Below, in pieces: positions 20,354 through 29,824 of a stretch of 64,000 bases of DNA. The notes under the pieces are model-generated. The model saw only the letters and a list, made by a program, of their open reading frames with translations. It did not search any database and was not told where the DNA came from. A program made the translations under genes and the position numbers. Position 1 is the stretch's first letter, and every line of letters starts with the position of its first letter. This DNA is from Leclercia sp. S52 (GTDB lineage: Bacteria; Pseudomonadota; Gammaproteobacteria; Enterobacterales; Enterobacteriaceae): assembly GCF_039727615.1 (NCBI RefSeq), contig NZ_CP152474.1, positions 2,728,001-2,792,000 on the forward strand, given 5' to 3'.

Positions 20354-20902
20354 TGGCCGTTAAACCCTAATCAATGTGTATTATAACCGATGCGCGATTG
20401 TACCATATTTTGTCTGGTCTTCCGTGCTGTAGCGCGCCTTACGGCCATTCCGGAGCATGTTATCCCCTGCCTGGATATACGCCTGGCGGCGATGAAAGCC
20501 GGTAACAACGTGAAATGAATTAGGGTTTTAAAACGGTAACCTCAGGAAAAATCTGTTATTTTATTGCCAGAACAGGGTCAGAAATGAAGCAGGAATAATT
20601 AACAGTTTCAGCAGGCAACCGTGTTTTCATTACTAATACGAAAGGTTGATATTTATCCGGGGTAACAATAATCTCTAAGAAAATTGCCCATAAAAAAAGA
20701 GTTCGCCGCCGGGTTTACAGCGCATCTTTCGATAACGCAGCACGCTTTTCACTGCTGGAATTTAAGTTAGCGTTAATAATAATAGTGCCAAATATTAGGC
20801 GTTTTTTGAATTCCTTACATTCTGACCTATTGCATATATCAATTTATGCCTCTATTATTACTTCAACAAACCCCCCCACATTATAAGTTTGAGATTACTA
20901 CA
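20354..20902. other. tdk-hns control region
   Basis: About 550 bp without a gene. It is AT-rich with poly-T/poly-A tracts near hns, as expected for the curved, autoregulated hns promoter. The last 40 bp (TATAAGTTTGAGATTACTAC before the ATG) matches the E. coli hns leader. A run of eight C lies at about 20872-20879. Confidence 0.6.
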
Positions 20903-21316
20903 ATGAGCGAAGCACTTAAAATTCTGAACAACATCCGTACTCTTCGTGCCCAGGCGAGAGAATGTACTCTGGAAACGCTTGAAGAAATGCTGGAGAAATT
21001 AGAAGTCGTTGTTAACGAGCGTCGTGAAGAAGAAAACGCCGCGGCTGCTGAAATCGAAGAACGTACACGTAAACTGCAGCAATATCGTGAAATGCTGATC
21101 GCTGATGGTATTGATCCAAACGAATTGCTGAACAGCATGGCTGCCGCTAAAACTGGCACCAAAGCTAAACGCGCTGCGCGCCCGGCTAAATATAGCTATA
21201 TCGATGAGAACGGCGAATCTAAAACCTGGACCGGCCAGGGTCGTACTCCAGCTGTTATCAAAAAAGCCATGGAAGAGCAAGGTAAACAACTGGACGACTT
21301 CCTGATTCAGGAATAA
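20903..21316 (+). CDS. hns: Nucleoid-structuring protein H-NS
   Basis: 137 residues, identical in length to E. coli H-NS. The N-terminal oligomerisation domain (1-80) starts [17 protein letters not shown]; a basic linker (83-95) joins the C-terminal DNA-binding domain with the AT-hook-like Q112-G113-R114 motif in TWTGQGRTP. It silences AT-rich and foreign DNA. The ATG at 20903 is fixed by family alignment; an upstream in-frame start is not supported. Autoregulated in relatives. Confidence 0.99.
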   Translation: MSEALKILNNIRTLRAQARECTLETLEEMLEKLEVVVNERREEENAAAAEIEERTRKLQQYREMLIADGIDPNELLNSMAAAKTGTKAKRAARPAKYSYIDENGESKTWTGQGRTPAVIKKAMEEQGKQLDDFLIQE

Positions 21317-21332
21317 GTCAGCGAATCATCCG

Positions 21333-21361
21333 AAAAATCCCGCTTAATGCGGGATTTTTTT
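21333..21361 (+). terminator. Intrinsic terminator after hns
   Basis: Stem AATCCCGC / GCGGGATT with a TTAAT loop followed by a T run. Confidence 0.92.
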
Positions 21362-21463
21362 ATGCCTGTATTTTATACGGCGTGACATTCAGTTACATGC
21401 TGTCATATAACGTTTAAGCGTCCGTTATTCCGCCGCGGCTGGTAGCCTCGCTGAAAAAGCACA

Positions 21464-21503
21464 TAAAAAAACCGGTGTAGCCAGGCTATCACCGGTTTTT
21501 TTG
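21464..21503 (-). terminator. Terminator after galU
   Basis: ACCGGTG-type stem with an internal TAGCC/GGCTA stem, bounded by A7 and T7. It can work in both directions but lies next to the galU 3' end. Confidence 0.88.
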
Positions 21504-21523
21504 CTTAGCGCATCAGGGCCTGG

Positions 21524-22432
21524 TTAGTTTTTAATGCCCAGCGTCTCTTTCAGCCAGCCTTTAAATTCTTCACCGAGGGACTGGTGGCGAATACCATATT
21601 CAACAAAGGCCTGCATGTAACCGAGTTTATTACCGCAGTCATGGCTCTTACCTTTCATATGGTAGGCTTCAACGGTCTCTTTCTCGATCAGCATATCGAT
21701 GCCATCGGTCAGCTGGATTTCGTCACCGGCGCCTGGAGGCGTTTTCGCCAGCAGCGGCCAAATCTCTGCGCTCAGGACATAACGCCCTACTACAGCCAGA
21801 TTAGACGGCGCTACGTCGGCTTTTGGCTTCTCAACCACGCCTACCATAGGCACGCTGTCGCCCGGGTTCATCTCCACGCCTTTGCAGTCGACAACGCCGT
21901 ATGCGGTCACGTCTTCAACCGGTTCAACCATAATCTGGCTGCTGCCCGTTTCATCGAAACGTTTAATCATTTCTGCCAGGTTATCCTGGGACAGATCGGA
22001 TTCAAACTCGTCGAGAATAACGTCCGGTAAAATAACCGCTACCGGCTCGTTACCGACAACCGGATGGGCACACAGCACTGCGTGGCCCAGACCTTTTGCC
22101 AGCCCCTGACGGACCTGCATAATAGTGACGTGTGGCGGGCAAATAGACTGCACTTCCTGCAGAAGTTGACGCTTAACACGTTTTTCCAGCATGGCTTCGA
22201 GTTCAAAACTGGTATCGAAATGGTTTTCGATAGAGTTTTTGGATGAATGCGTTACCAGCACAATTTCAGTAATGCCGGCGGCAATACATTCGTTGACCAC
22301 ATACTGGATTAATGGCTTATCAACGAGTGGCAGCATCTCTTTTGGAATTGCCTTCGTTGCGGGCAGCATCCTGGTTCCCAACCCGGCAACCGGGATAACG
22401 GCCTTTGTCACTTTCGAATTTACGGCAGCCAT
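21524..22432 (-). CDS. galU: UTP-glucose-1-phosphate uridylyltransferase
   Basis: 302 residues, as in E. coli GalU. It makes UDP-glucose for LPS, trehalose, galactose metabolism and other glucans. The nucleotidyltransferase motif [20 protein letters not shown] is near the N-terminus; [20 protein letters not shown] and the ELTDGID-type block ([13 protein letters not shown]) complete the active site. Monocistronic by its spacing, downstream of rssB with a gap of about 200 bp. Confidence 0.98.
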   Translation of the reverse strand: MAAVNSKVTKAVIPVAGLGTRMLPATKAIPKEMLPLVDKPLIQYVVNECIAAGITEIVLVTHSSKNSIENHFDTSFELEAMLEKRVKRQLLQEVQSICPPHVTIMQVRQGLAKGLGHAVLCAHPVVGNEPVAVILPDVILDEFESDLSQDNLAEMIKRFDETGSSQIMVEPVEDVTAYGVVDCKGVEMNPGDSVPMVGVVEKPKADVAPSNLAVVGRYVLSAEIWPLLAKTPPGAGDEIQLTDGIDMLIEKETVEAYHMKGKSHDCGNKLGYMQAFVEYGIRHQSLGEEFKGWLKETLGIKN

Positions 22433-22633
22433 TGAAACTCTCCTGAACTGTTCATGTTTTGAACTTTAGTCTGCATTAATAACGCGTTTAGTATATCAGT
22501 CGGAGGATGAAGTCCGGGTCTGAAAAGGACGCGCTACCGCTTAATTAGGATAAATACGAATGATAACTTGCAACGATAGTAGCATTGCCGGTGAAACGAC
22601 GGTAAAGCTATCTACCGTTTAAATTCCAACTGA

Positions 22634-23647
22634 TTATTCCGTGGACAACATTAAGCGCAACCGTCCTCCTGCCCCCCAAATTTGGCATTGCCATGAGGTG
22701 CAGCGGTGGCTTATTTGATTAAGATAGGTATTGCCTAAGGTTCCTAACGGAACGCCGTTGCTGACCTGAATATGATGTTCGCCAGTATTAAGCGTGGCAT
22801 TAAGTCCGGCAGAGACCAGAATCAAATTTTTCAGGCCGCTGTGGTAATAACCGACCAGTAACGGAAATTGGCCAGGTAAACTTGCCTGACGAAGCAGCTG
22901 GTTAACCTGTTTAAGTAAACTCCCTAACTCTGGCAGGCGTTGCCCCTGATGAGAAAGTTGTTCCTGGAGCAAACCATTAAACAGAGCGCGTAATAATAAC
23001 GCAGCCAGCACGCCGTTATCTCCCGCCCGGGTAACGTCCAGACAATAAAACGCCAGATCGTTATCGGATAGCGGAGCGATATCCAGCACCAGGCCAGGTT
23101 GATCGGCGGCCATCAGCTGACGGTAATTGACTTTACATCCGGAGATGTTCTGCTGCACCGGTGGCTGCAGCTCCTGTAAAAGCTTCGCCGCCGCGGTGGG
23201 GTTATTAACCAGCGCATCCCAGTCCTGAAAAAGTCGCTCTTCTTCTTCTACCCGGGAATTAAACATATTGGGGTAGAGGCAGGCGAGAACAGTTTCACGC
23301 AGACGGTTAAGATCTTTCACCGGCTTAAGCAGGACATCCTGTACGCCCAGACGCAACGCTTTGGCGATGTCGGCCATATTCTCGGTGGCAGAAATAACAA
23401 GGATAGGGATCTGGTCCCCCGCGTTACGTAAATGCTCCACCAGCTTCAGACCGTTCATCCGCGGCATGGCGATATCGCAAATCATCAGATCGGGCTTCAG
23501 ACCCGCCATTTTTTCGAGGGCGTCGACGCCATCCCCCGCGAGTGCTGTTGTTGCTCCCAATGATGAAAGCCACGAATCCAGTAATGAGCGGAAAACAGGC
23601 TCGTCTTCAACTATCAGAATTTGTTTCCCGGCTAATGGCTGTGTCAT
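22634..23647 (-). CDS. rssB: RpoS adaptor and response regulator RssB
   Basis: 337 residues starting MTQPLAGKQ, matching E. coli RssB. The receiver domain has D58 (LMICDIAMPRMNG) as phosphoacceptor and K109-type motif LLKPVKDLNRL; the C-terminal half is a degenerate PP2C-like domain (CLDVTRAGDNGVLAALLLRALF). RssB delivers RpoS to ClpXP. The start at 23647 is preferred over 23668, which adds seven residues. rssA lies upstream in the same direction. Confidence 0.97.
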   Translation of the reverse strand: MTQPLAGKQILIVEDEPVFRSLLDSWLSSLGATTALAGDGVDALEKMAGLKPDLMICDIAMPRMNGLKLVEHLRNAGDQIPILVISATENMADIAKALRLGVQDVLLKPVKDLNRLRETVLACLYPNMFNSRVEEEERLFQDWDALVNNPTAAAKLLQELQPPVQQNISGCKVNYRQLMAADQPGLVLDIAPLSDNDLAFYCLDVTRAGDNGVLAALLLRALFNGLLQEQLSHQGQRLPELGSLLKQVNQLLRQASLPGQFPLLVGYYHSGLKNLILVSAGLNATLNTGEHHIQVSNGVPLGTLGNTYLNQISHRCTSWQCQIWGAGGRLRLMLSTE

Positions 23648-23739
23648 GGTCTCTCCCGGCGCTGACAATAGATCAATAGTGGCATGCTATCGGTACTATC
23701 GCCTGTCAGATTTTGCTGAAGTAATCAAAAAAAGCGTGC

Positions 23740-24642
23740 TCAGGCAGAAGCCCGCACCAAAGGTAATAATTCATCCATTTTCTTTTCGACAGCCTGTGCG
23801 CCAGCGGTTATCGCCGCCTCTGCGCGATGGAAATCGAGCGTTGAAATTTGTGGACAAAAAGGTTGAATCAATATATCCGGCGGGTCACCCGCCATTCGAT
23901 TGCGTTTCAGGCGATTTTCCAGCACCTGAATCGAGGTTGTCATGATCTCCATGGCGGTCGGTGCGGCGACCCGTTTACGCGTCGCCACACGGCTCAGACG
24001 TCCGCGCAGCTTTTCATGCCAGGCGAGATCGTCGAGTGCACCGTCATCCGTTTGGGTATTGACCGGCATCAGGTCCTGCTGCATCAGGTGGGCATCATGC
24101 TGGAGATCGACCGCAATCACGATATCGGCCCCCATCGCGCGGGTCAGGGAAATGGGCACAGGATTGACAACGCCGCCGTCCACCAGCCAGTAACCATTGT
24201 GCGGAACCGGAGCCATCAGGCCCGGCATGCTACAGGAGGCGCGGACGGCAAGATGAATATCGCCTTCGGTGAACCAGATTTCCCGGCCGGTGCTGAGGTT
24301 GGTAGCAACCGCACCAAAAGGCATCTGGCAGCTGGAGAATTCGGTCAGGGGCATGACCTGGCGGAAACGGTTAAAGACGCGCTCACCGCGTAACAACCCG
24401 CCACGTTGCCAGGAGAGATCCATCAGGCGCAGGACATCCCAGTAGCTAAAAGATCGTACCCAGGTTTCCAGCTCGGGGAGTTTGCCACACGAATAAGCGG
24501 CCCCCACCAGAGAACCTATTGAACAACCTGCGACAATATCTATTTCGATACCTAAACGTTGTAAGGCGTTGATCACACCAATATGCGACCAGCCCCGGGC
24601 TGCTCCTGAGCCCAACGCCAGTCCGATTTTAACTTTTCTCAT
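23740..24642 (-). CDS. rssA: Patatin-like phospholipase family protein RssA
   Basis: 300 residues. The patatin oxyanion motif GSGAARG (11-17), nucleophile S41 in GCSIG and catalytic D155 in the DGG motif (YWLVDGGVVNP) are all present, so the fold is catalytically complete. Its substrate and role are not known; it is placed with rssB in E. coli, whose name it shares. Upstream of rssB with a gap of about 90 bp. Confidence 0.95.
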   Translation of the reverse strand: MRKVKIGLALGSGAARGWSHIGVINALQRLGIEIDIVAGCSIGSLVGAAYSCGKLPELETWVRSFSYWDVLRLMDLSWQRGGLLRGERVFNRFRQVMPLTEFSSCQMPFGAVATNLSTGREIWFTEGDIHLAVRASCSMPGLMAPVPHNGYWLVDGGVVNPVPISLTRAMGADIVIAVDLQHDAHLMQQDLMPVNTQTDDGALDDLAWHEKLRGRLSRVATRKRVAAPTAMEIMTTSIQVLENRLKRNRMAGDPPDILIQPFCPQISTLDFHRAEAAITAGAQAVEKKMDELLPLVRASA

Positions 24643-24757
24643 TAGCCCTGTTTAACGTCCCCTGGATTCCTGGCATAGCGTCATTGCAACCGCTCAGTTA
24701 ACATAGTGCCACCCTGGCGTTATGCGCCATTCATTTTTTAGTTTCAGGAAGAGAATC

Positions 24758-25216
24758 GTGTCTCAACTCTGTCCCTGCGGTAGCGCTCTCGAGTATAGCC
24801 TATGTTGCCAGCGATATCTTACTGGTGAACAGGTTGCACCGGACCCGGCCTCACTTATGCGGTCCCGATATGCCGCTTTTGTGATGCGGGACGCAGACTA
24901 CCTGATTAAGACCTGGCACCCATCGTGCCATGCTGCTGATTTTCGTCAGGAGATCGAGGCCGGATTTGCAAACACGCAATGGGCCGGGCTGACCCAGTAC
25001 GAAACGGCGGCAGGCAAGGATGAGAACGAGGGGTTCGTCAGCTTTGTGGCCCGCTTTACCGAACAGGGGAAAGCTGGTGCCATCATCGAACGCTCGCGTT
25101 TCTTAAAGGAAGGCGGTCGGTGGTACTATATTGACGGTACGCGTCCGCAGTTCGGTCGTAATGACCCCTGCCCCTGTGGTTCAGGTAAAAAATTTAAAAA
25201 GTGTTGCGGGCAATAA
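24758..25216 (+). CDS. ychJ: UPF0225 SEC-C protein YchJ
   Basis: 152 residues with SEC-C zinc motifs at both ends: [13 protein letters not shown] at the N-terminus and [13 protein letters not shown] at the C-terminus. The middle is an NTF2-like domain ([20 protein letters not shown]). GTG at 24758 gives the E. coli length; an in-frame ATG at 24722 would add 12 residues. Function unknown; SEC-C in SecA binds zinc and SecB. Confidence 0.94.
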   Translation: MSQLCPCGSALEYSLCCQRYLTGEQVAPDPASLMRSRYAAFVMRDADYLIKTWHPSCHAADFRQEIEAGFANTQWAGLTQYETAAGKDENEGFVSFVARFTEQGKAGAIIERSRFLKEGGRWYYIDGTRPQFGRNDPCPCGSGKKFKKCCGQ

Positions 25217-25262
25217 GGCCTGACGACACCGTTTCAGCAAACACGCAAAGGATTTTCCGGCA

Positions 25263-26105
25263 ATGCAATCAACACAACGCAAAGTGCTGCGCACCATTTG
25301 TCCCGACCAGAAAGGGCTGATCGCCCGTATTACCAACATTTGCTATAAGCATGAACTGAACATCGTGCAGAACAACGAGTTTGTTGATCACCGTACCGGC
25401 CGCTTCTTTATGCGTACCGAGCTGGAAGGGATTTTCAACGACGTGACGCTGCTGGCCGATCTGGACGGCGCGCTGCCGGAAGGATCCGTCCGCGAGCTGA
25501 CCCCAGCCGGTCGTCGCCGGGTGGTGATTCTGGTCACCAAAGAGGCGCACTGCCTGGGCGATCTGCTGATGAAAGCCAACTACGGCGGTCTGGATGTGGA
25601 GATCGCCGCGGTCATTGGCAACCACGAGACGCTGCGCACGCTGGTCGAGCGCTTTGATATTCCGTTTGAGCTGGTCAGCCATGAAGGCCATACCCGTGAA
25701 GAGCATGATAATTTGATGGCGCAGGCCATCGAAGCGCATAACCCGGATTACGTAGTGCTGGCGAAATACATGCGCGTTCTGACGCCCTCTTTTGTCGCGC
25801 GGTTCCCGAATAAGATCATCAATATTCACCACTCGTTCCTGCCGGCCTTTATCGGTGCGCGTCCTTATCACCAGGCGTACGAGCGCGGCGTGAAGATCAT
25901 TGGCGCCACGGCGCATTACGTAAATGACAACCTGGATGAAGGTCCAATCATCATGCAGGACGTGATTCATGTCGATCACACCTACACGGCAGAAGATATG
26001 ATGCGCGCCGGCCGTGACGTCGAGAAAAATGTGTTAAGCCGGGCGCTGTATCAGGTGCTGGCGCAGCGTGTCTTTGTCTACGGTAACCGAACGATTATTC
26101 TTTAA
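25263..26105 (+). CDS. purU: Formyltetrahydrofolate deformylase PurU
   Basis: 280 residues, as in E. coli. It hydrolyses 10-formyl-THF to THF and formate, supplying formate for PurT and balancing one-carbon pools. An N-terminal ACT domain (about 8-85) precedes the formyltransferase domain, whose catalytic residues are in IINIHHSFLPAF (Asn and His) and NDNLDEGPII (Asp). It lies 46 nt after ychJ. Confidence 0.97.
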   Translation: MQSTQRKVLRTICPDQKGLIARITNICYKHELNIVQNNEFVDHRTGRFFMRTELEGIFNDVTLLADLDGALPEGSVRELTPAGRRRVVILVTKEAHCLGDLLMKANYGGLDVEIAAVIGNHETLRTLVERFDIPFELVSHEGHTREEHDNLMAQAIEAHNPDYVVLAKYMRVLTPSFVARFPNKIINIHHSFLPAFIGARPYHQAYERGVKIIGATAHYVNDNLDEGPIIMQDVIHVDHTYTAEDMMRAGRDVEKNVLSRALYQVLAQRVFVYGNRTIIL

Positions 26106-26185
26106 TCCTTTATAAAATGAATTGATTAGCTTTGCGGCTTTATGGGCAAAAATCAGGCAAACGATTCAATTTAGCAAAGGAAGTC

Positions 26186-26213
26186 TTTACAGGGGCGCGT
26201 CATTTGATATGAT
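26186..26213 (+). promoter_or_regulatory. Promoter of the tRNA-Tyr operon
   Basis: TTTACA (26186-26191) and TATGAT (26208-26213) are spaced by 16 bp and followed by a GC discriminator GCGCCCCGC, as in the stringently controlled E. coli tyrT promoter. Confidence 0.85.
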
Positions 26214-26261
26214 GCGCCCCGCTTCCCGCAAGGAAGCAGGCCAGTAAAAGCATTACCCCGT

Positions 26262-26346
<85 letters not shown>

Positions 26347-26521
26347 TTATTCACCACATCGATGTGGTAACACCGATGAGATGTAGCGAAGTTTGCACTT
26401 ATCGGGAAGGGTGAGAACCTTCGATTAAGGTTCGAGTCGAGCGAAAGCGAGACAACGTTGCCAGAGGCAACGGCCCGAAGGGTGAGGAGCGAAGCGACGA
26501 ATAATCCTTCCCCCACCACCA
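26347..26521 (+). repeat. tRNA-Tyr-associated repeat, unit 1
   Basis: About 175 nt following the first tRNA-Tyr gene. It ends with TCCTTCCCCCACCACCA (26505-26521), a copy of the tRNA 3' end, and holds AGGTTCGA/GAGCGAAGC/CAACGGCCCGAAGG segments shared with unit 2. This resembles the roughly 178-bp rtT repeats of the E. coli tyrT locus, source of the RttR RNA. Confidence 0.75.
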
Positions 26522-26556
26522 TCTTCAAGCTTTACCTCAAAATGTGAATTACCCCT

Positions 26557-26641
<85 letters not shown>

Positions 26642-26814
26642 TCACTTCCAAAGCATACTGACTCTCAAAAAAAAGACTTTGCCTTATATTCTTCCGATGC
26701 AGGGAAGGATGAGAAGCTTCGACCAGGGTTCGATTCGAGCGTAGCGAGAAAGCGTTGCCGCAGGCAACGACCCGAAGGGCGAGGCGCAGCCGAGTAATCC
26801 TTCCCCCACCACCA
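26642..26814 (+). repeat. tRNA-Tyr-associated repeat, unit 2
   Basis: About 173 nt after the second tRNA-Tyr gene. It aligns with unit 1 through AGGGTTCGATTCGAGCG, AGCGTTGCC and CAACGACCCGAAGGGCGAG, and ends in TCCTTCCCCCACCACCA (26798-26814). Each tRNA thus has its own repeat with a tRNA-end copy. Confidence 0.75.
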
Positions 26815-26887
26815 TTACTTCCAAATCGCTTCAAATCTCCGATTTCTAAAATAACAACAATTTCATCCGATTCTGCGCACCTGTTTT

Positions 26888-26986
26888 CCCCGGTGGCGCT
26901 ACGCTTACCGGGGCTACAAAAATACTACAAAAATAGAAAACCGCACCATACCCGTAGGCCGGGTAAGGCGCAGCCGCCACCCGGCA
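26888..26986. repeat. Two REP-like palindromes
   Basis: CCCCGGTGGCGCTACGCTTACCGGGG (26888-26913) and the GTAGGCCGGGTAAGGCG/CGCCACCCGGC element (26954-26986) are typical enterobacterial REP palindromes. They lie between the tRNA operon and the 3' end of the AsnC-type gene. Confidence 0.75.
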
Positions 26987-26992
26987 AAATCC

Positions 26993-27436
26993 CTACAACG
27001 GCGGCAACCGACGCGTCACCGGTGAACTCTTCACAATCGACGTATTGCACTGGGCATGTTCTGCCAGCCCATCCAGCAGCGTATCCAGCTGCTCGATCGA
27101 GCGCACCACCAGCCTGATAACAAAACAGTCCTCGCCGGTCACTTTGTCGCTTTCAATACACTCCGGCATCGCCTGAATATATTTATCCACCTTATGCAAT
27201 AACCCCGGCAATGGCCGCACGCGCACCAGCGCCTGCAGGGTATAGCCTAACGCCGCCAGGTTGACCCGCGCGCCATATCCCTGAACGACGCCCCGCTCTT
27301 CCAGCCGCTTTAATCGCTCTGCCGTACTGGGAGATGTAAGCCCAACCCGGCCACTCAGCACCTTCAGCGACATGCGGGCATCTTCCACCAGACAGGCCAG
27401 AATCCGACGGTCGATCTCATCGATAAGGTAATCCAT
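26993..27436 (-). CDS. Lrp/AsnC-family transcriptional regulator
   Basis: 147 residues. The N-terminal helix-turn-helix (LIDEIDRRILACLVEDARMSL then VGLTSPSTAERLKRLEERGV) and the C-terminal RAM ligand domain (residues about 65-140) are typical of AsnC/Lrp regulators. ATG at 27436 follows AGGTGG. It is divergent from a drug/metabolite exporter gene 107 bp away, which it probably controls, with an amino acid as effector (inference). Confidence 0.9.
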   Translation of the reverse strand: MDYLIDEIDRRILACLVEDARMSLKVLSGRVGLTSPSTAERLKRLEERGVVQGYGARVNLAALGYTLQALVRVRPLPGLLHKVDKYIQAMPECIESDKVTGEDCFVIRLVVRSIEQLDTLLDGLAEHAQCNTSIVKSSPVTRRLPPL

Positions 27437-27543
27437 AAATTCCACCTAATTTAAAAAAGCAAATTACCTTTACTACCTTAATTCAGCGCTGTAAAACCGG
27501 ACACTTTTTTTCAACAATAAGGTCATTAATCAGGAGGTGTATG

Positions 27544-28440
27544 ATGCGTGACATTCAACAGGGCGTCTGGCAAATGAGCCTGGCGATGCTGATTTCCGGC
27601 TCTATCGGCGCGTTTGTTTTACTTTCCGGTTTGCCGGTGACCGAAGTGGTGTTCTGGCGCTGTCTGATCGGTGCCATCGCGCTGTTTCTCTTTATCCGTT
27701 TCAGTAAACAGCCGTTCAGCCCGTTAACCAAAGTCACGCTGGGCCTCGCCGTTCTCGGCGGCGTCGCGCTGGTGGTGAACTGGCTGCTGCTGTTCGCCGC
27801 CTTTGAGCGTATCTCTATCGGCCTCTCGACGGTGGTCTACAACACCCAGCCTTTCATGCTGGTGCTGATGGGCATGCTGCTGGGCGAACGGGTCAGCCTG
27901 GTGAAATGGGGCTGGTTGCTCCTCGCCTTTGGTGGCGTGGTGATTCTGCTCTCCAGCGAACTGACGGGCGGACATGAAACGGGATGGCTGGCCGGTATCG
28001 GCCTGGCGCTGGGCGCGGCGTTCTTCTATGCCCTCACCGCCATCATCACGCGCAGGTTAAAAAGTATCGCGCCGCAGCATATCGCCTTTATTCAGGTCCT
28101 GACCGGCGTGGTGATGCTCCTGCCGCTGGCGCAGATGCCGACCTTCTCCGCCGATTTCCCGTGGGGAATTTTATTGACGCTCGGCATTATCCACACCGGG
28201 ATCATGTATCAGCTGCTCTACAGCGCGATTCAGAAGCTCCCTACCCCGATTATCGGCTCGCTGTCGTTTATCTATCCGGTGGTCGCGCTGATTGTCGATA
28301 ATCTGGTGTTTGGCCACTCGCTGAACCTTACTCAACTGGCCGGCGGGGCCTTGATTCTTCTCGCCGCGGCGGGCAACAACCTCGGCTGGGGCGAAAAAAA
28401 ACCCCGCCAGAGCGGGGTTTCGATTAAAACTGCGGATTAG
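27544..28440 (+). CDS. EamA-family (DMT superfamily) exporter
   Basis: 298 residues with ten hydrophobic helices in two EamA repeats (about 5-130 and 148-285). Family features include [17 protein letters not shown] in the first and [16 protein letters not shown] in the second. The DMT group exports amino acids and other metabolites; no substrate can be named. ATG 27544 is better spaced from AGGAGG than ATG 27541. The last 15 codons contain the narGHJI terminator in the other strand. Confidence 0.88.
   Translation: MRDIQQGVWQMSLAMLISGSIGAFVLLSGLPVTEVVFWRCLIGAIALFLFIRFSKQPFSPLTKVTLGLAVLGGVALVVNWLLLFAAFERISIGLSTVVYNTQPFMLVLMGMLLGERVSLVKWGWLLLAFGGVVILLSSELTGGHETGWLAGIGLALGAAFFYALTAIITRRLKSIAPQHIAFIQVLTGVVMLLPLAQMPTFSADFPWGILLTLGIIHTGIMYQLLYSAIQKLPTPIIGSLSFIYPVVALIVDNLVFGHSLNLTQLAGGALILLAAAGNNLGWGEKKPRQSGVSIKTAD
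28394..28422 (-). terminator. narGHJI terminator inside the EamA gene 3' end
   Basis: On the minus strand CCCCGC / GCGGGG with a TCTG loop is followed by eight T. It lies beyond the narI stop but inside the coding end of the converging EamA gene. Confidence 0.82.
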
Positions 28441-29114
28441 CGGCGGGCGCGCACAATCTGATATCTGCGCGTCAGGTACTCCACCGGCGCGCTCCAGATA
28501 TGCACCAGACGGGAGAACGGGAACAGCAGGAACAGGGTCATACCCAGCACCAGGTGCACGCGGAAGACAAAGGCCACGCCGTCGAGATGCTCAGACGCAC
28601 CGCCGTGGAAAGTGACCACCGACTGCGCCCAACCCACCAGCTTCAGCATTTCGCTGCCGTCCATGTGTTGCGCAGAGAACGGAATGGTCAGCAGACCCAG
28701 CGCACACTGCACCATCAATAGAGAGAGGATCAGAATATCCGCCCCGGTGGTGGTGGCGCGCACGCGCGGGCTGAACAGACGACGTTTCAGCAGCATCAGG
28801 CCGCCTACCAGCGTCATCACGCCGCAGGCCCCCCCAGCAATCATCGCCATCTTCTGCTTCACATCCATCGGCAGGAAGGATTCATACATCCAGTGCGGGG
28901 TCAGCATCCCGAGGAAGTGACCGGCAAAAATACCCAGAATCCCGATGTGGAACAGGTTCGATGCCATGTTCATCCCTTTGCGATCCAGCATCTGGCTGGA
29001 GGCGGCGCGCCAGGTGTACTGACCGTAGTCGTAACGCAGCCAGCTACCAATCAGAAATACCGAACCCGCAATGTACGGATAGATATCGAAGAAGAACATA
29101 TTCAGGAAGTGCAT
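28437..29114 (-). CDS. narI: Respiratory nitrate reductase gamma subunit NarI
   Basis: 225-residue membrane cytochrome b that takes electrons from quinol to NarH. Five helices; haem ligands H56 and H66 ([15 protein letters not shown]) and H187 and H205 ([13 protein letters not shown]) match E. coli numbering. The ATG overlaps the narJ stop (TAATG). An unusual run of seven C at 28829-28835 (coding AGG) keeps the frame. Confidence 0.98.
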   Translation of the reverse strand: MHFLNMFFFDIYPYIAGSVFLIGSWLRYDYGQYTWRAASSQMLDRKGMNMASNLFHIGILGIFAGHFLGMLTPHWMYESFLPMDVKQKMAMIAGGACGVMTLVGGLMLLKRRLFSPRVRATTTGADILILSLLMVQCALGLLTIPFSAQHMDGSEMLKLVGWAQSVVTFHGGASEHLDGVAFVFRVHLVLGMTLFLLFPFSRLVHIWSAPVEYLTRRYQIVRARR

Positions 29115-29824
29115 TATTGCTGTCCTCCGTTAGAGATATTCAAATATTGCGGGGCAACAGCACCGGCAAAACGACGCTGGTGAGCAGAGATTTCGGACTC
29201 GCCGCAGCTCTGGTCAGCAAAGAACTTCACCTGCTCCTCTTCCCAGACCGCATCCAGCGCCTGTGGGGTGTCATCCCGGGCTTCATCCGCGATTTTCTCC
29301 GCCACTTTTTCACTGTCGACCGAGGCGTTGGCCAGCTTCACCAGCAGATCGAACAGCACCGCATAGCGGCTTTCACGCTGCTGCAGACGCGCGCCCAGCA
29401 ACGCCAGGATCGGCGCGATATCGTGCAGGCCGCCCAGCGCCTCTTCTTTCGGCAGATGCGCCAGATACTCCAGGTACAGCGGCAGGTGATCCGGCAGCTC
29501 GCGGCTGTCGAGCTGCATACCGTGCTGCTCGTACTGGGCCATCAGGTCCACCATCGCCTGACCGCGATCGCGGGATTCGCCGTGAACGTGTTCAAACAGC
29601 AGCAGCGAGGTGGCGCGGCCGCGGTCAAACAGCTGGCTGTAGTCAGACTGTGCATCCAGAAGATCGCGCGCTAACAGGTCACGCAGGAAAACGCCCAGTT
29701 TCTGAGCATCCTCTTTGTCCAGGTTTTCCGATGACGCGAGTGCATCAAAGAGTTCCTGTTGATGCTGCACAAGGGCAGCATCCGGGTACTCGAGCAGACG
29801 CGAAACAATGACGAGTTCAATCAT
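29114..29824 (-). CDS. narJ: Nitrate reductase assembly chaperone NarJ
   Basis: 236 residues, all-helical TorD/DmsD-type chaperone that loads the Mo-bisMGD cofactor into NarG before membrane docking. The conserved [17 protein letters not shown] block and the N-terminal [13 protein letters not shown] are present. Start overlaps narH by 4 nt and stop overlaps narI by 3 nt, so all four genes are translationally coupled. Confidence 0.97.
   Translation of the reverse strand: MIELVIVSRLLEYPDAALVQHQQELFDALASSENLDKEDAQKLGVFLRDLLARDLLDAQSDYSQLFDRGRATSLLLFEHVHGESRDRGQAMVDLMAQYEQHGMQLDSRELPDHLPLYLEYLAHLPKEEALGGLHDIAPILALLGARLQQRESRYAVLFDLLVKLANASVDSEKVAEKIADEARDDTPQALDAVWEEEQVKFFADQSCGESEISAHQRRFAGAVAPQYLNISNGGQQ

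Noticed and set aside
28829..28835. Run of seven C in narI as another frame error
   Set aside because: The frame on both sides matches NarI, so the run is correct.
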